A DNA stretch of 64,000 nt from Hofstenia miamia (taxonomy: Eukaryota > Xenacoelomorpha > Acoela). The position numbers and the translations under genes are program-made. Positions 23,613-36,641 of the stretch are shown one piece after another (positions within the stretch are counted from its first letter, which is position 1; each line of letters starts with the position of its first letter). The stretch covers positions 3,362,394 through 3,426,393 of the forward strand of contig SCFE01000004.1 of assembly GCA_004352715.1 (NCBI GenBank), written 5' to 3'. A model generated the notes under the pieces. It saw only the letters and a program-made list of their open reading frames with translations. It was not told the origin of the DNA and did no database searches.

Positions 23613-24079
23613 TGTAGAATCATGCCAACTAGCCGTGATGGCATTGTTCAGAGAAAACTATTACTTTTCTTAGATTAAGACACAAAGCATAGTTGACACT
23701 TTTCCGATTTCTCTCCTTTATAATAAGTGCGCTGTTTATTAAACTAATTTAATATGTAAGAGCCTTTGTAGCTACTTAACTCACTCAACTTATTTAGATA
23801 AAGCAGAGATGTTGGAAGACAGGATCAACACTTAGAGGTAGACATGCATATCCAGGAACAATCTGCCAGCTGCATATTACCAAAGTAACCGCCACTGTGA
23901 TCTGGAGAACAATATTGGAGTGGTGCTGTGGATAGCGAACTCAGTGTAATGGAAGTGATAACTACTTAAGAATTTAGTGCATTGATTGTTTTTGTTATTA
24001 CAAAATAATGCAATAAACGAAGTGTCGCAACCTTGCAGCTTTAATAGCTTGTTATGAGGCCCTACATGTAATAACCTTA
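23613..24079 (-). repeat. Gypsy LTR fragment (3' part)
   Basis: 467 bp closely matching the 3' third of the LTR at 56611-58355. It starts at the LTR terminus (TGTAGAATCATGCC on the plus strand) and breaks off after TAATAACCTTA. It lies inside the left arm of the giant inverted repeat and corresponds there to a gap of about 460 bp of right-arm sequence (about 30245-30700), which the left arm lacks. The other end is not an LTR terminus, so it is not a clean solo LTR. Confidence 0.85.
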
Positions 24080-24304
24080 CGTCCAGGCAAATTTGTTGTC
24101 GGAGATTTGCATGCACTCTGTTCTTCTCTTTGTGTGTTACCATTGGAATTCATCAATCGAGATAGACAAATAACACAAATTAGCATGCACACTAGTGGAG
24201 AATTAACTTTATATTTTTGGGATGTAGCAATGAAACACAGATCATTTTCACTGGAGACTATATAAAATCATCTTGTCTTTAAACCTAAAACATGTACAAA
24301 TAAA

Positions 24305-26415
24305 CTAAATAATTAACCACATCACCTGTATATAGTAAAACACCATTTGCATATAAACTATAATTGCTAAACAATTAGTGTAAGGCGTTATTTGTTAAAC
24401 AATGTATCTTCAATAGCTGTATTATAACTTTTAGCCTTGTATACACATGATTCTATACACATAATATTTACAAAAATACTAAATGTGTACAACATTATAT
24501 ATACAAAGACTAAAAAAAGCTACTTTATAAATTAAAAAAAACAATAAAAAAATAAATAAATAAAAATACCCAACACACACATATATACATTGAGAACTTA
24601 AAAAATTGCACCACGTATTATTCCTTATAGAGTATCCTAAATTGCATTGATTGGCTAATAGATTTTCTTTTAAAAGTTTTTTAAATGATGCTATTGTTTT
24701 TGCATTGTGAATGCTTGGTTCTAGTTTGTTCCACATTTTAATTGCGTTCATAGTGAAGGCAACCTTCCACAATTTATTTTTTACTCTGACGTTATTTATA
24801 CACTTGTTTGTTCGTGAGTTTAATTTTCTAAATTTATTTATTACATGTTTTGATTGTATAATCTTAAACATTCTAATTAGGCTGATATATTTGGTAACAT
24901 ATAAAGGCAATAATATTGATAAACGTTTTATTGTGTTACCTGTTTGATTTTTGTCAATTTTAAACATATTGAAAATACTCCTGTTAAATACTCTATTTAA
25001 CTTTTGCTGATTTGTGATATAAATATTGTTTAGCAATTCGCATGCATACATATACTGTGACAACACCAATGCATGTATAATTTCTTTATCCTGAGTAATT
25101 TTCCTTATTTGCTTTAGATATTGAATAGCAGCAGACATTCTTCTCACTTTTTGTTGAATGAACTCATTAAATTTGAAACCACCATCCAGCATTACTCCCA
25201 AGTACTTTACTGCCTTCATATTCCATATTTTAGTTTCTGAGTTCAATTTGAGTTCAATTTCTTTATCTTAATTCTGTTTTTTGTTGGAAAAGATGATGAA
25301 TTGTGTTTTATCTTTATTGATGATAAGTTTATTTTGTTGCAGATATGAGAAGATGCTTTCCATGCTTTTAGAAAGAGTCTCAGTGGTGATAGATGGATTT
25401 TCATGGTGGCTTATAAGACAAATGTCATCCACATATTGTATTATTTCACAGTCTTCAGCATGGGAGATGATTTCATTTACATAAATGTTGAACATTATTG
25501 GGCCTAGCACAGTTCCTTGTGGTACTCCTTTATTGGTAGTTGTATAATTTGAAAATATGGTATTGACCTTTACCCACTGTTGATAATTTGCTAAGAAACT
25601 ATTTATAAGCATTCTGGAACTTGTGTCAAATCCGTATTTTTGGAGCTTGCTATCAAGAATTGGAAAATTTAAACTATTGAAAGCCTTACTGAAGTCTAGA
25701 AGTGGTACAGAACTACATACACCCTCATTCATATGATAATGTGTGTTTTCAATCAGTGTCAGTAGAGCGTCACTTGTACTTGAACCTCTTTTAAAACCAA
25801 ATTGCTTTGGAGCTATTGTATTGTTCTCTCTTAGAAAGTGGTTTATTTGGTTGGAGAACAGCTTTTTGAAAACTTTGGATATTGGACTAGTGATGGAGAT
25901 TGGCCTATAGTTACTGCAGCTCATTGGATCTCCTTTTTTAAAAATTGGTGTTATGTCAGCTTTTTTCAATATTTGTGGATAAGTTGATGATCTTATAGCA
26001 TAATGGATGGCAAATAACAAATGTTCATTGAAGAAATTGGCATTGGTATGATGGAAATAGAGATAATACAAAAAATGTATATAGGCGTATAACCCACTTC
26101 ACATTCTCAAGATGTCAATTTCCACTAACTTTTTTATGTTATGAAGCAAAGTAACATGTGATGATAATTTCACACATCAAAAATTTTTCTCTATGTAATG
26201 TTTGATGGGTTGACTCAATGCCTCCTTAATGCATTTATTGCAAAAAATTACAATGGATGCACACACTCTCATGGAATAATAAAATACAAAATTATAACAC
26301 TGGTAGAGGAGTAAGTAATAATTCCTTTTACTAATAAAACACCCAGGAATAATTGCTATTTACTAATGCAATGGTAATAAAAACAGTCAAGGCAAAATAA
26401 AAATGTAATACATAT
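24305..26415 (-). mobile_element. 5'-truncated LINE inserted in the inverted-repeat arm
   Basis: The left arm of the giant inverted repeat is interrupted here: sequence up to about 24305 and from about 26415 is contiguous in the right arm (around 29925-29935). The insert carries one reverse transcriptase frame on the minus strand and no endonuclease or ORF1, as expected for a 5'-truncated LINE copy. No poly(A) tail is evident at its 3' side (24300-24480). The boundaries are accurate only to tens of bases. Confidence 0.75.
24479..26071 (-). pseudogene. LINE reverse transcriptase (Jockey/CR1-like), one in-frame stop
   Basis: A single frame of about 530 codons interrupted by one TAA near 25266. 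It begins inside the RT: ADITPIFKKGDP, NYRPISITSPISKVF, FGFKRGSSTSDA, LLDFSKAFNSL (catalytic Asp), GVPQGTVLGP, then QYVDDICLIS, where YADD is YVDD. After the stop come KYLGVMLDGG and a long basic C-terminal region. The enzyme class makes DNA from the element RNA at a nicked target. Missing: endonuclease domain and ORF1. Compared with the LINE at 10-12.6 kb it is much better preserved. Confidence 0.88.
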
Positions 26416-27651
26416 AAAATAAAATATATAACACCAGGGAAGAAATGTGAATTATTTGAAACTTTGTGTTTGTTTTTTAAAAAATATATATGTTTATGAT
26501 TTTTTTCCAAAGATATCATCCCCATTTGTTAAATTTGTAAAGACCATGATGCATTCACCATTCTAAACATAAATGTTTTGTAAATATTTTATTACTCAAG
26601 TTCAAAAAATAGAGACATGTGATAAACACACACACATGCAAATAGAAACATTTAAACTGTATATGATTAAATAAAATATTCAATGTAGTGAAAATCAATG
26701 TGTATATTTTAGTTTAAAATGGAAATTTTAAAAAATGTACTCAATTAAATGTGAAATAATATAATATGCATAGGTTATCAAGCAATTATACACCAACATA
26801 CCTTGTTATTTTGTGTGTAGATGTATTTGAAACCAAAATGTATTGCCCTCAATCTTTGACTTATCACCAATTAATATCATTCTTTATCATTATATAGTGA
26901 TAAACAAGTATTTATGAAAGTGAAACCATCTTAAATCGAGTTGAAAATGGTTTAAACTTTACCTACTTTGTTGAAAAAACAATGTATGACGTGTAAACTT
27001 GAACAAAAAAGTTGAAAATGATTCAGTGGTTCCATAGCAGTCTGCTAAAAGTAACAGTAGTGAATGCTAATGTAAAACATATAGTTCATGTACACTGATA
27101 TGAAATAATCAACTACATGGTTAGATGTAGATGCAGATGTAAGAAATTTTGTAAAATGCATACAAATCAATAATTTATCTCACCAACAAAATGAAAATTA
27201 GTGCATAATTCATAGTTTCACTCAGTTGTTAGTTAAAATAATTGTAAATGCATGAACCAAGTTATACAATAAATATTTTGTATTAATCAAAAGTAAGACG
27301 TTTTACAAAGAATTCAAGTTCTAAAAGTTATTTGGTTATATACATGATGCATGTTTCTACTAATTTACTCTCCTCAGTTATAAATCACGTGATTTTATTC
27401 CTATTGGACAGTCCTTCTATATAATCATTGTAAATTGCTGGATAAATTTATTATTTTTCCTTGTGAAATTGTTCCTCTAAAAACTTGACATACAAGCACA
27501 ATGTTTTATGAAACACTAACAACTGGATCCCATGGCAATCTTATTGATGAGTTATGCACTTCCTCTTCTCAAAGCTACAATACTCTAATGCAAGAACCAA
27601 TCCCACCTCCAACGCCTATTAAAGAAAATAATCGCCACCAGCAAAAGAGAA

Positions 27652-28519
27652 CCCTAGTTAATAAGTTTGGAAAATTTGGCAAATATTTGCCAAATATTCA
27701 GGTAGAAATGCATAGTTTTTGTAAGTGGAAGTATTCCAAATATTTGCCAAATAATTGGCAAATTTTCCAAATTTGTACAATTTGTACTTTCATTAATTTA
27801 CAGCTAATTTGAATAAATAAAAGTGTGGGTAATATATATTAAACTATTTCAAACATTTTAAATTTTTATTGACTACTATTATAAAATATTAAAATATATA
27901 TATATATATATATATATATCTAAGAATAATTTATGCAACATTTAAGTATGCAATTAGTACTAGTTATGAACTAACATTATCACCTGTGTTCATTTACTTT
28001 TTTATGTTTATACCAGAAATAATTTTTAAATCTACCATACTTATAGATGTTTAAATTATAATTCATAATTGCCAAATTGTTGAGCAAATTGTTATGGAAT
28101 ACAAACAAGCTTATTTGGTATATAATCAATGTTGCCTTAGTATGAAATTATGATGTTGATTGACATTCCAATGCATAAATGCTATTGGTTGGCACTTGAT
28201 TACCAGCTTAGCCCTTGACTTGTTTGTCTTGGGTCTCTACATATCTGTATACACTAAAATGTATACTGTATAGGCAGTTTAATCAACTGCTGTTAAAAAT
28301 AACTAACTGATGAAATTTTAATACTTTCCATAAATGTATGAGTTTAATTGTTTAATATATTTGATGTACTCTAAAAAATTCACTTAGCCCAAAATTTGAA
28401 AAGTTTGCCAAATATTTGGCAAATTCTTGGAAATTTTGCAAATTATTTGGAAAATTTGCCAAATATTTGGCAAAAATTTGGCAATTTTTTGCCAAATTTT
28501 CCAAATTTACTTACTAGGG
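27652..28519. mobile_element. foldback element with TTTGGCAAATATTTGCCAAA palindromes
   Basis: The inverted ends start CCCTAGTTAATAAG on the left and, read inward on the other strand, CCCTAGTAAGTAAA on the right, both followed by TTTGGAAAATTTGGCAAA. Perfect palindromes of the form TTTGGCAAATATTTGCCAAA occur near both ends, so each end folds on itself as well as pairing with the other. It fills the loop of the giant inverted repeat. A TA run at 27895-27919 lies inside. No coding capacity and no clear target duplication. Confidence 0.7.
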
Positions 28520-31500
28520 AAGACACTGATCAGTTAATAATAAAATTTTTATAACACATGACAATGCCAATTAAGTTTTGCAGTGTTTAAACAATGTCAA
28601 TTCACAGTGTACCTTTACAAGTGCAGGTTTGGCTAGTGATTTACCAAAGAATGTTTGGCTTACAATCAGAGATGTGGTACAGCTAAAAACAAAATTCAGA
28701 TGTTTATTAAAAGTTAAACATGAGAATGGATTTCTCTAATTTCTACCCAAATGATATAGAGATGTAATTTGTGAGAATTACAAACACTTGATAGGCAAAA
28801 AACTTTTTTGAGAAGATGATTTAGTGTTTATGCAAGGTGAAGGAAAGTGTATCAAATTACAGTTTTGTAAACAATTTATTTTTTGAAAATAATAAATGCC
28901 ATTTCATAATTGTTTTTCCATTATTTCTACATGTAACATCAAATATGTGATTTTTTAAAAAAAATATAGAAATGACATTTTCCATATATTTCATTAATTT
29001 ATTGTATATGTTGATTCAAGCATTTACAATTTTTTTAACTAACAACTGAGTGAGAAACTATGAATTATGTGCTGATTTTCATTTTGTTGGGGAGATACAT
29101 TATTGCTTTGCATGTGTTTTAAAAATTTCTTAGTGGTTTCTAGCTCTCAAATTTTTTTGTGAGCATCTTGTTAATAATTAATATAAAATATTTAACATGA
29201 AGATTCATCTGCATTTACGTCTCGCTGTGTAGTTGATTATTTCATATCAGAGTACATGAACTATATGTTTTACAATAGCATTTGCTACTATTAAGTTTAG
29301 CAGACTGCTATGGAATCAGTGAAATGTTTTCGCCTTTTTTTGTTCAAGTTTACACATCATACACGGTTTTTTCAATGAAGTAGGCAAAGTTTAAACCATG
29401 TTTCAACTCGATTTAAAATGGTTTCACTTTTAAAAAGACTTGTTTATCACTATATAGCAATAAAGAACAATACAAATTGGTGATAGGTCAAAGATTGAAG
29501 GCAATATGTTTTGGTTTCAAATACATCTACACACAAAATAACAAGGTATGTTGGTGTATAATTGCTTGATAACCTATGCATATTATAATATTTCACATTT
29601 AATTGAGTACGTTTTTTAAAATTTCCATTTTAAACTAAATTATACACACTGATTTTCGCTACATTGAATATTTTGTTTAATCAAATACAGTTTAATATTT
29701 TCTATTTGTGTGTATATCACAAGTCTGCATTTTTTGCGTGTGAGTAATAAAATATTTACAAAACATTAACATGTTTAGAATGGTGAATGCATCATGCTGT
29801 TTACAAATTTAACAAATGGAGATGATATCTATAGAAAAAATCGTCAACTTATATATTTTTTAAAAACAAACACAGAGTTTCAAATAATTTACATTTCTTC
29901 CCTGGTGTTATATATTTCATTTTTTCCTTTATTTGTACATTTTTTAGGTTTAAAGACAAGATGATTTTATGTATTCTCTGGTGAAAATGATCTGTGTTTG
30001 ATTGCAACATTACAAAAATAAAATGTTAATTCTCCACTAGTGTAAATGGTTTAAACATTTTTGAGGTAAAGCAAATTATTATTAGTATTTAAATTAAAAC
30101 CTAGTTTTAGTTGGGCGGGATTATCTGTCAAATAAATAGCTAATTTGTGTTATTTGTCTATCTTGATTGATGAATTCCCATCATAACACACAAAGAGAAG
30201 AACAGAGTGCACACAATTCTCTGACAACAACTTCACCTGGACATATTCTGCTAATATATATCAAAATTCACACATATTGCGGGATTAAATTGATTAGTAA
30301 TGGAAGTGGTACTGCATTTTGGATGTCAACATTGCCTCAGTGTTGCTATATCAACTAGGCAATTTGGGCTAATTGCCTCATGTTAAAAGATCAAATTGTG
30401 AGTAATGAAGTCAATGTTTTGAACTCAGTTTAACATTGAAGTGAAGTTGGCTAACAAATACATCTACAGAAAGAAAAACCAGTGTACTCTAAATACTTTT
30501 GTTTTATTCAGTTATACATGTTTTTTGGAATAAACGCATTTTTGCATTGGTTGTTTATGTGATAATATTCGTTTTATCTCTTTACATCATGCATGATTAA
30601 AATAAATTATATATGCTTTTGGTTTAGGGATATATTTACATTTAGGTTTTGTTTTTCCTACATACACATTTTTTGATTAAAATTAAATTACAAATGTTGA
30701 ATTATTAAAACTTAAATTGAATTAATTGCTTTTGCATAATTGCTACAATTTACTGACTAGAATTATTTAGACACAATAATTTTTTTAACTAACAATGCAA
30801 ATTATGAATGTAGAATTATTAATAAAGCTCAAATTCTTTGTAAACGTTTTGCTAATGAATTTAACATGAATCCTGCTACACTCATTTCAAGTTTATATGT
30901 TTAGAGCAAATGCATATCATGGAATTGTGAGATACAAAACAATGGAAGAGTTGAACACTGTGTGACACAAACAATCACATAAACAAGACCTAATAATCAA
31001 ATATAATTGAACAATGCTGTGTAAGTCAAGAAAAGCCATGTAAATGTATGCAGCCATATAAAGCAAGTAAGAGTGAAAAAACATGGAAAATTCGATAAAA
31101 GATGAATCAGTCTACAACATGTACAACCTGAAAAAAAACATGGAAACTTGAGAAAAGATAAATCAGTCAGCAAATGTATACAACCCCCAAAAATCGTGTG
31201 TGAGTTGATAAAGATGTATAAATAACATTTTGCATGCATAATATTTAGGAAAACAAAATTACATGTATATGCATTAAACCATGTTTTTCTCTTTTGAAAA
31301 TATAGGTTGGTTCTAATGTGTATTACACATGTAACAAAATATTTCTCGTTTTTCTGTATTTCAATATTACCAAAAAAAATGGAATTTTACAATGGAAAAA
31401 CAGTAATGCATTTGAAAAACGGGTTAAAATAATTTGTTTGCTTAGAAACAAAATGGTGTTTTTCGTAAATGAACTAGTGTGTTTTGAAAACAAAGTGAAG

Positions 31501-32003
31501 ATTTTTTGAAAAAATTCCCATAAAGTGAGTTAAACACTGTACTTGTGAGCTATTGAAATTAAGGAAAACATGATAAGTGTGATAGTGGTTTGACATTGCA
31601 TTGTGTAGTCTTTACATGTAATTGAAAATCATGGAAAATTAGTCTGTATTATTAACAGGTGTGCATGTGTATCCAACAAAATTTTGTAAAATTAACCAAC
31701 AATGCATAATCACAAATGTGATGTAATGTATGCAAATGTGTGTAACCTGTGATATAGCTGTGTATATTAATAAAAAACATACAATGAAATTAGTCACTAT
31801 AGCAAACATGATGTGAATGTAAACTAAATAGGCCCAACATGTAAATGAATCACTATGAAAATCAATTAAAAAGTGTCACAAATTAATTAGCAGTTGTCAA
31901 AAATACATTAGTGAGCTGTCAAAACATTTGTCAAGTAGAATGACTCACTAATTAAACCAGCTTCTGATATTGATGAATCAGCTAAGTGTTATGAGAACTT
32001 CAA

Positions 32004-33244
32004 GGTGTTTATAACTGATGAACATCTTTTGATAGATCATATTACAATTGACAAACATTACATTTGCTATTTTCTACTTTATCTTTACAAACTCAAATGC
32101 CAATGTTGAAAACTTTACCAGAAATAATTCTTTGTTATTCCAAGTATTGTCAGAAAATGAAAATAGGTCTTTTTCAATTACAATTACAATTCTCCCACTA
32201 AAAATTGGTCAATTCCAATTTCTGCAAAACTATCAATTGCCAATTCCTATGAAGAAACTTAAATCCCTACTTGTAATGTTATGACTTATGAGAGTTCATT
32301 TTATAAGCATTTAGTGAAGAATTTTTCAATATTGATGTAATTTATTTTGAACTCTTTTCCCTTAAATATACAACTACCCACAGCAGCCAAAGCAATGTAT
32401 ATCTGAAAAGCAAAGTTTCAAAATTTAAGTTGTTAAACTTTTTAACTCCAACACAGATTTCTATAATTTTTAGTTTACATGAATCATTGTATTTTGCAGT
32501 TTAAAAGGAATATTGTCTGACTGACTATGTACTGTGTGCTTGTCACTAGAGCTGTGCGAAAGGGGAAGCAAGAAATTTTCCCAAAGATTTTTTTCTATCC
32601 TGCCTTCAGTGAGCATACTTCACTATCACAAGTGATCGCATTTGCTAATCCATATGATACTGTGTTGAATATAAATATGAGGTCATTCTTGCCCTAGAAG
32701 TCACTATAGTATGCAATGTAATGCATAATAATCTTGTATGAATATGCTGTTTTGCATAAAAGTCTGATTTCAATAATAGAACCATAAACATGTATCCCAT
32801 GTTTTCTAAGACAAATGAATACTATATTTACTGCACAGAATATAAGACTGTCAATTTTTATAAGATCTGTCTGTTTTTCTCTTTCTCTGCTAATCAGAAA
32901 TTTATATTTTAATTTTATCATCAGTTAACAGGTATTCTAATGTTTTCTTGCAATTCAGACTATCTTGGTCACACTATAACAACCTTATAGCAATACTACT
33001 ATATATAACATGCAAAACTATGTTTTAGTATCATATGCCGCCTTTTATACAACTAATAGGGACTGATGGAACCATAATTCATTCTTGTAACTAAGTATAA
33101 ATCATAGATGATATTACATGTATCTTAAAAATTATATGAAATTGCAAACATGAAACTAGAAAAACGTCATATCATTTGATAAATTTGAGATAATAAGATC
33201 CCAGCGAATTATACAATCAAAATTCTATGCATCTGTGTTCAATG
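32004..33244. other. intergenic, mostly featureless
   Basis: Apart from the decayed exon copy at 32225-32284 there is nothing I can assign. The 78-codon frame at 32048-32284 includes that copy and is otherwise unlike known proteins. Confidence 0.5.
32225..32284 (+). pseudogene. decayed copy of the 19443-19538 exon
   Basis: Reads QNYQLPIPMKKLKSL, matching QNYELPIPMKELKSE of the exon at 19443-19538, then diverges and stops. The splice acceptor CAG is changed to CTG, so it could not be spliced in the same way. Confidence 0.5.
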
Positions 33245-34051
33245 TAATATAGATCATCAGACGGTTCACTTATGAAAACATCGTTGCCCCCAAACCAGAA
33301 GACCTCCCAATCAGCTCTTATGTGCCTTTCAAAGCAAAATCCCAGGAAGACTTCAGAAGAGTTTCGCAATTAATGGCCTGATGGTCACCTTGTGACAGCA
33401 AGAACTGTGCTTTTGTGGCACCCAGAAAGCCATTCTTAAACTCAAAGCAAAGATTACCTCAGCTGAGGTGGGCCAGGTTGATGAGAGACAATTCATCTGA
33501 ACATTGGTCTATTGTTATATTTTCAGATGAGTCAAGATTTGAGCTATGCTCATCAAAAAGAATGTTGATAAAGAGACCAATTGGGCGGAAGTTCAGATTC
33601 TAGCCTCAATTTACTCGGGGGACCATGAAGTGCTATGGGAAGTCTGTAATGGTATGGGGTGCAATATGGAAGTGTGGCTTTCACAAGATGTTCACATTAC
33701 TGGTACTCTCCTAAGAACTTAATATGCTCAGATTCTAGATTAGGAACTCTTGCCACTCCTTACTTGTAATCAATATATCAGCCAGATGGTGCTCCAAGTA
33801 ATACCTCAATGGAAATGACAAATTTCCACCACAATAATGGGGTTGCAATCCTTAACATTATCGAAAATGTGTGGAAAGAGGTCAAATATCAAATTGGACA
33901 GCATACTCTTCAAATTGAAGATGAGCTGTGGAGTGCAATAAAGAAAGAATTTTATGCAATTCCCAACAGCTTTATTGAAAGTCTTTTTGCTTCAATCCCT
34001 GATTGCCTAAAAGCTGTTATTCACTCAAAGGGATACCCTACAAAATATTAG
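33245..34051 (+). pseudogene. Tc1-like transposase remnant
   Basis: Plus-strand pieces of a Tc1-like transposase. The frame at 33415-33603 has RLPQLRWARLMRDN and IFSDESRFELCSS (first catalytic Asp). Around 33645-33660 the sequence reads VMVWGA, and near 33781 QPDGAP (second Asp). The frame at 33809-34051 has NIIENVWKEVK, with the final catalytic Glu, and a typical C-terminal helix region. Frameshifts and a short deletion separate them. Terminal repeats were not found. It differs from the Tc1 copy near Hikeshi. Confidence 0.85.
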
Positions 34052-36518
34052 AAGAAGATAATTTTGTTGCTAAGTGCTTGTATTGCATAAATTATTAATT
34101 TATGTATCTTATTTTGAATTTACTTTTTTTGGATTTGCTCATTTGTTAAATTTTTTCAGGTTGCGCAATAAATTTTTGCATACAGTTTTCTAATTTTGAT
34201 TATTCTACATATTTTATGGTATTGTAGAATCAGGGGCTGGCACTAGAATAGCATTGAGGAACTTAATGTCAAGGCAGAAGGTTGCAATAGTGATCATCTT
34301 GTAGCAGCCCTGATTCTAGTCATATAAGCAAGTAGAAAACATTGGTAATTCATCCATGTAACTAGCAACTGTTTAGAGAGAAAACATCCTGGATGACCAA
34401 TTCATATGGTTTCAAGCTGAAGTGATGTCCAAAAGGAAGAAGTTCGTAAACCTGCTTGAACAGTGCTACCCTATTAGTCTTATATAATTTATATTATTTA
34501 TCTCAATAAACAATAAACTTCTCAGTTGTTTTCTTATCTCTCAGCTCACTAAATAATAACATGTAATTGCCATGCATTCGTGTAGCCAACAGCATATTAT
34601 CATCACAGTGTAATAAATTATAGGTGTATGTTCATGTTGAATTTGAACGAAAGGTTTATTATATCTACACAAAGTAACCATATACCTAATGTAATTTGGT
34701 CCATGATTTGGGCTGCTAACTGTCTGAGAACTAGATCATTGTCCCCAGCACAGAAGAGTGATTCCCAAATTGTTGCCAGAAACTTACACAACTATTATAA
34801 CTAACATAATTATAAATAGAAATAATAGTAAAGAAAAAGCAAATGAAATTTGAGTGGGATAAAGTCAATTGATCCTTCTCTACATTGGTTTTCATATTTA
34901 TACAAACTAAAAAATTATTACCTGTCTGTGTTCACAATGCAAAATCAAATGGCATTTTTTCCTTTGCAAATTAAATTGAGCAACAATAACACGTAGCACC
35001 AATTGAGTGTACAATTATCTAGCTTTGCAAGCTGAGCTCGAAATTAAATACGTCACACGGACGTCACTAACATAATTCTGCATAGCATAATTGAAAAATA
35101 AAAATAGGCACAATTCCCCGCGTGACTCTACAGTATTAGACATACAAATTTTAATTTTTATAAACCAAGGAAACAATTATAATTTTAGGCACACCATATC
35201 CAATGAATGTTCATTATTTATTCAAAATAGCAAGGTGGTCAAATACATATTTCCAGTATTGTATTAGTTTTTCAATAGGAGCCTGAGTAAATCCCTAATG
35301 GTTTGTTTTGCTGTATTCATGAACAGCATTGTATAAGCTCATTAACTGTGCAGTAATACACAAATTTCATAGCGTTATAAAACTATCTTCAATGTATAAC
35401 TATTAATTTGTATAAACATTAGGTGGTGTTTTAAATGAAAAAAAAAATCTGTTAATTTGCAAATGTAAGATTTGGCCTCTGTTCTAATATAAACCTATAG
35501 CTCTATGTCAATCCTGTTGATTTGAATTTTAATAAACCAACTCAAATTCTAAATTTTATGGAAATGTAAAACTCAAGCCCACAGAAACTTTCTTGCGCAT
35601 AAATTCAATGCGGCAGAGATAGGGCTGAGTTGGAAATCGAAAGTGTAAGAGACGCACTTCCCTACTGTATGAGGCTTTCAAAGTTTGAAGAACTTTATTA
35701 GTACGTTAATTATAAGCACTTACATTTTAAAAAATTCCCAGGCAGTTTAAGGTACTTTCTTTGAATCTCCTTTTTGGCAACATTTTCATTATTCAAATTT
35801 AGTAACAACAAACTGAATAAAAGTTTTATAAAGCACAATCGAGTTGCAAAACTGCTTAAACATAATGCTCATATTGCAAAACATTAGCCAATTTTCCCTT
35901 TTTTTTCTTCAAAAAAACTAAATTTGAAATTGCATATATACTATTTATTTTGTCAACATGAAATATATGGCCTATAACATATACAATAGATAACTTATGA
36001 CTGCACTTTGTTAATCTGTCCATGTTGACAAAATACAGTTTAATTAAACTGAATTTTCTAGCCGAAGCGTCCCACTGCTATTCAATAGAAAGAATATTCC
36101 AAAACAATTCCACGAACGATAGTTGAAGTAAAGAAGAGACCTCTGATATTCCAAGGTACAAGACGAGGGATAAAATGCATGAATCTAAGAAAGCCGAATC
36201 TTTCATTGAATACGATATGTTATGCACTTTATTATATAATATTTTTCTAAAACATTAATCAGTGATGAAAATTATCTCATTAATTCGATTTAAGAACAAT
36301 CTTATAGTATGTTAGTAATACATGAAATTTAACTTCTTTAAGCCATTTTAGTGTGCAATCTTGCCACATGAAAATTGCTTTAAATACTATTTGATTCCTC
36401 CAGGAATATTTGCATTTATCAAAATATTCTCAAATGTACAATCAAAGTTTCATACTTAAAATATATAAGATTCAAAGTTATGAATTAAGTATATTTATTA
36501 TTGATTTCTTTATTCCAG
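34052..36518. other. intergenic, no gene seen
   Basis: AT-rich sequence without sustained frames. The last 20 bases before 36519 form a good 3' splice site (TTGATTTCTTTATTCCAG). Confidence 0.55.
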
Positions 36519-36641
36519 AGCGCAGGTCTGAATCTCCTGCAAAAACATAATTGGTCATTAGCTTATGATGAGAATATTGAAGAGAAAATTACTACGGTCA
36601 TCAGAGAAAAGCAATCAAATGGAAGAATGCCACAAGCCTAA
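36519..36641 (+). CDS. candidate terminal exon, unidentified
   Basis: A pyrimidine-rich stretch ending CAG precedes a 41-codon frame that begins SAGLNLLQKHNWSLAYDENI, continues with a charged segment and stops at 36639-36641. The amino-acid balance looks like genuine protein, not AT-rich noise. The family is not recognised and no partner exon is seen in the window. Confidence 0.35.
   Translation, partial: SAGLNLLQKHNWSLAYDENIEEKITTVIREKQSNGRMPQA

Larger units (their letters stand above)
22104..32003. repeat. giant inverted repeat, 9.9 kb, with arms up to 5 kb
   Basis: The left arm (22104 to about 27280) is matched, inverted, by the right arm (about 28990 to 32003). The outer ends share TTGAAGTTCTCATAACACTT. 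Matching blocks continue inward: 22190-22260 with 31840-31920, 23130-23400 with 30950-31170, 23445-23525 with 30825-30895, 24080-24300 with 29935-30245, 26420-26480 with 29870-29925, 26790-26830 with 29515-29560, and 27180-27270 with 29000-29085. Identity is moderate, with many small indels, so the structure is old. No coding sequence shared by both arms was recognised. No target duplication is visible at the outer ends. It could be a very large foldback element or an inverted segmental duplication. Confidence 0.85.

Noticed and set aside
23613-24079. Clean solo LTR with target duplication
   Set aside because: Only one end is an LTR terminus. The other breaks inside the LTR and about 460 bp of the surrounding repeat arm are missing, so it is a fragment.
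27652-28519. CRISPR-like array of TTTGGCAAATATTTGCC repeats
   Set aside because: Repeats are overlapping palindromes without unique spacers, in a eukaryotic genome. A foldback transposon explains them.
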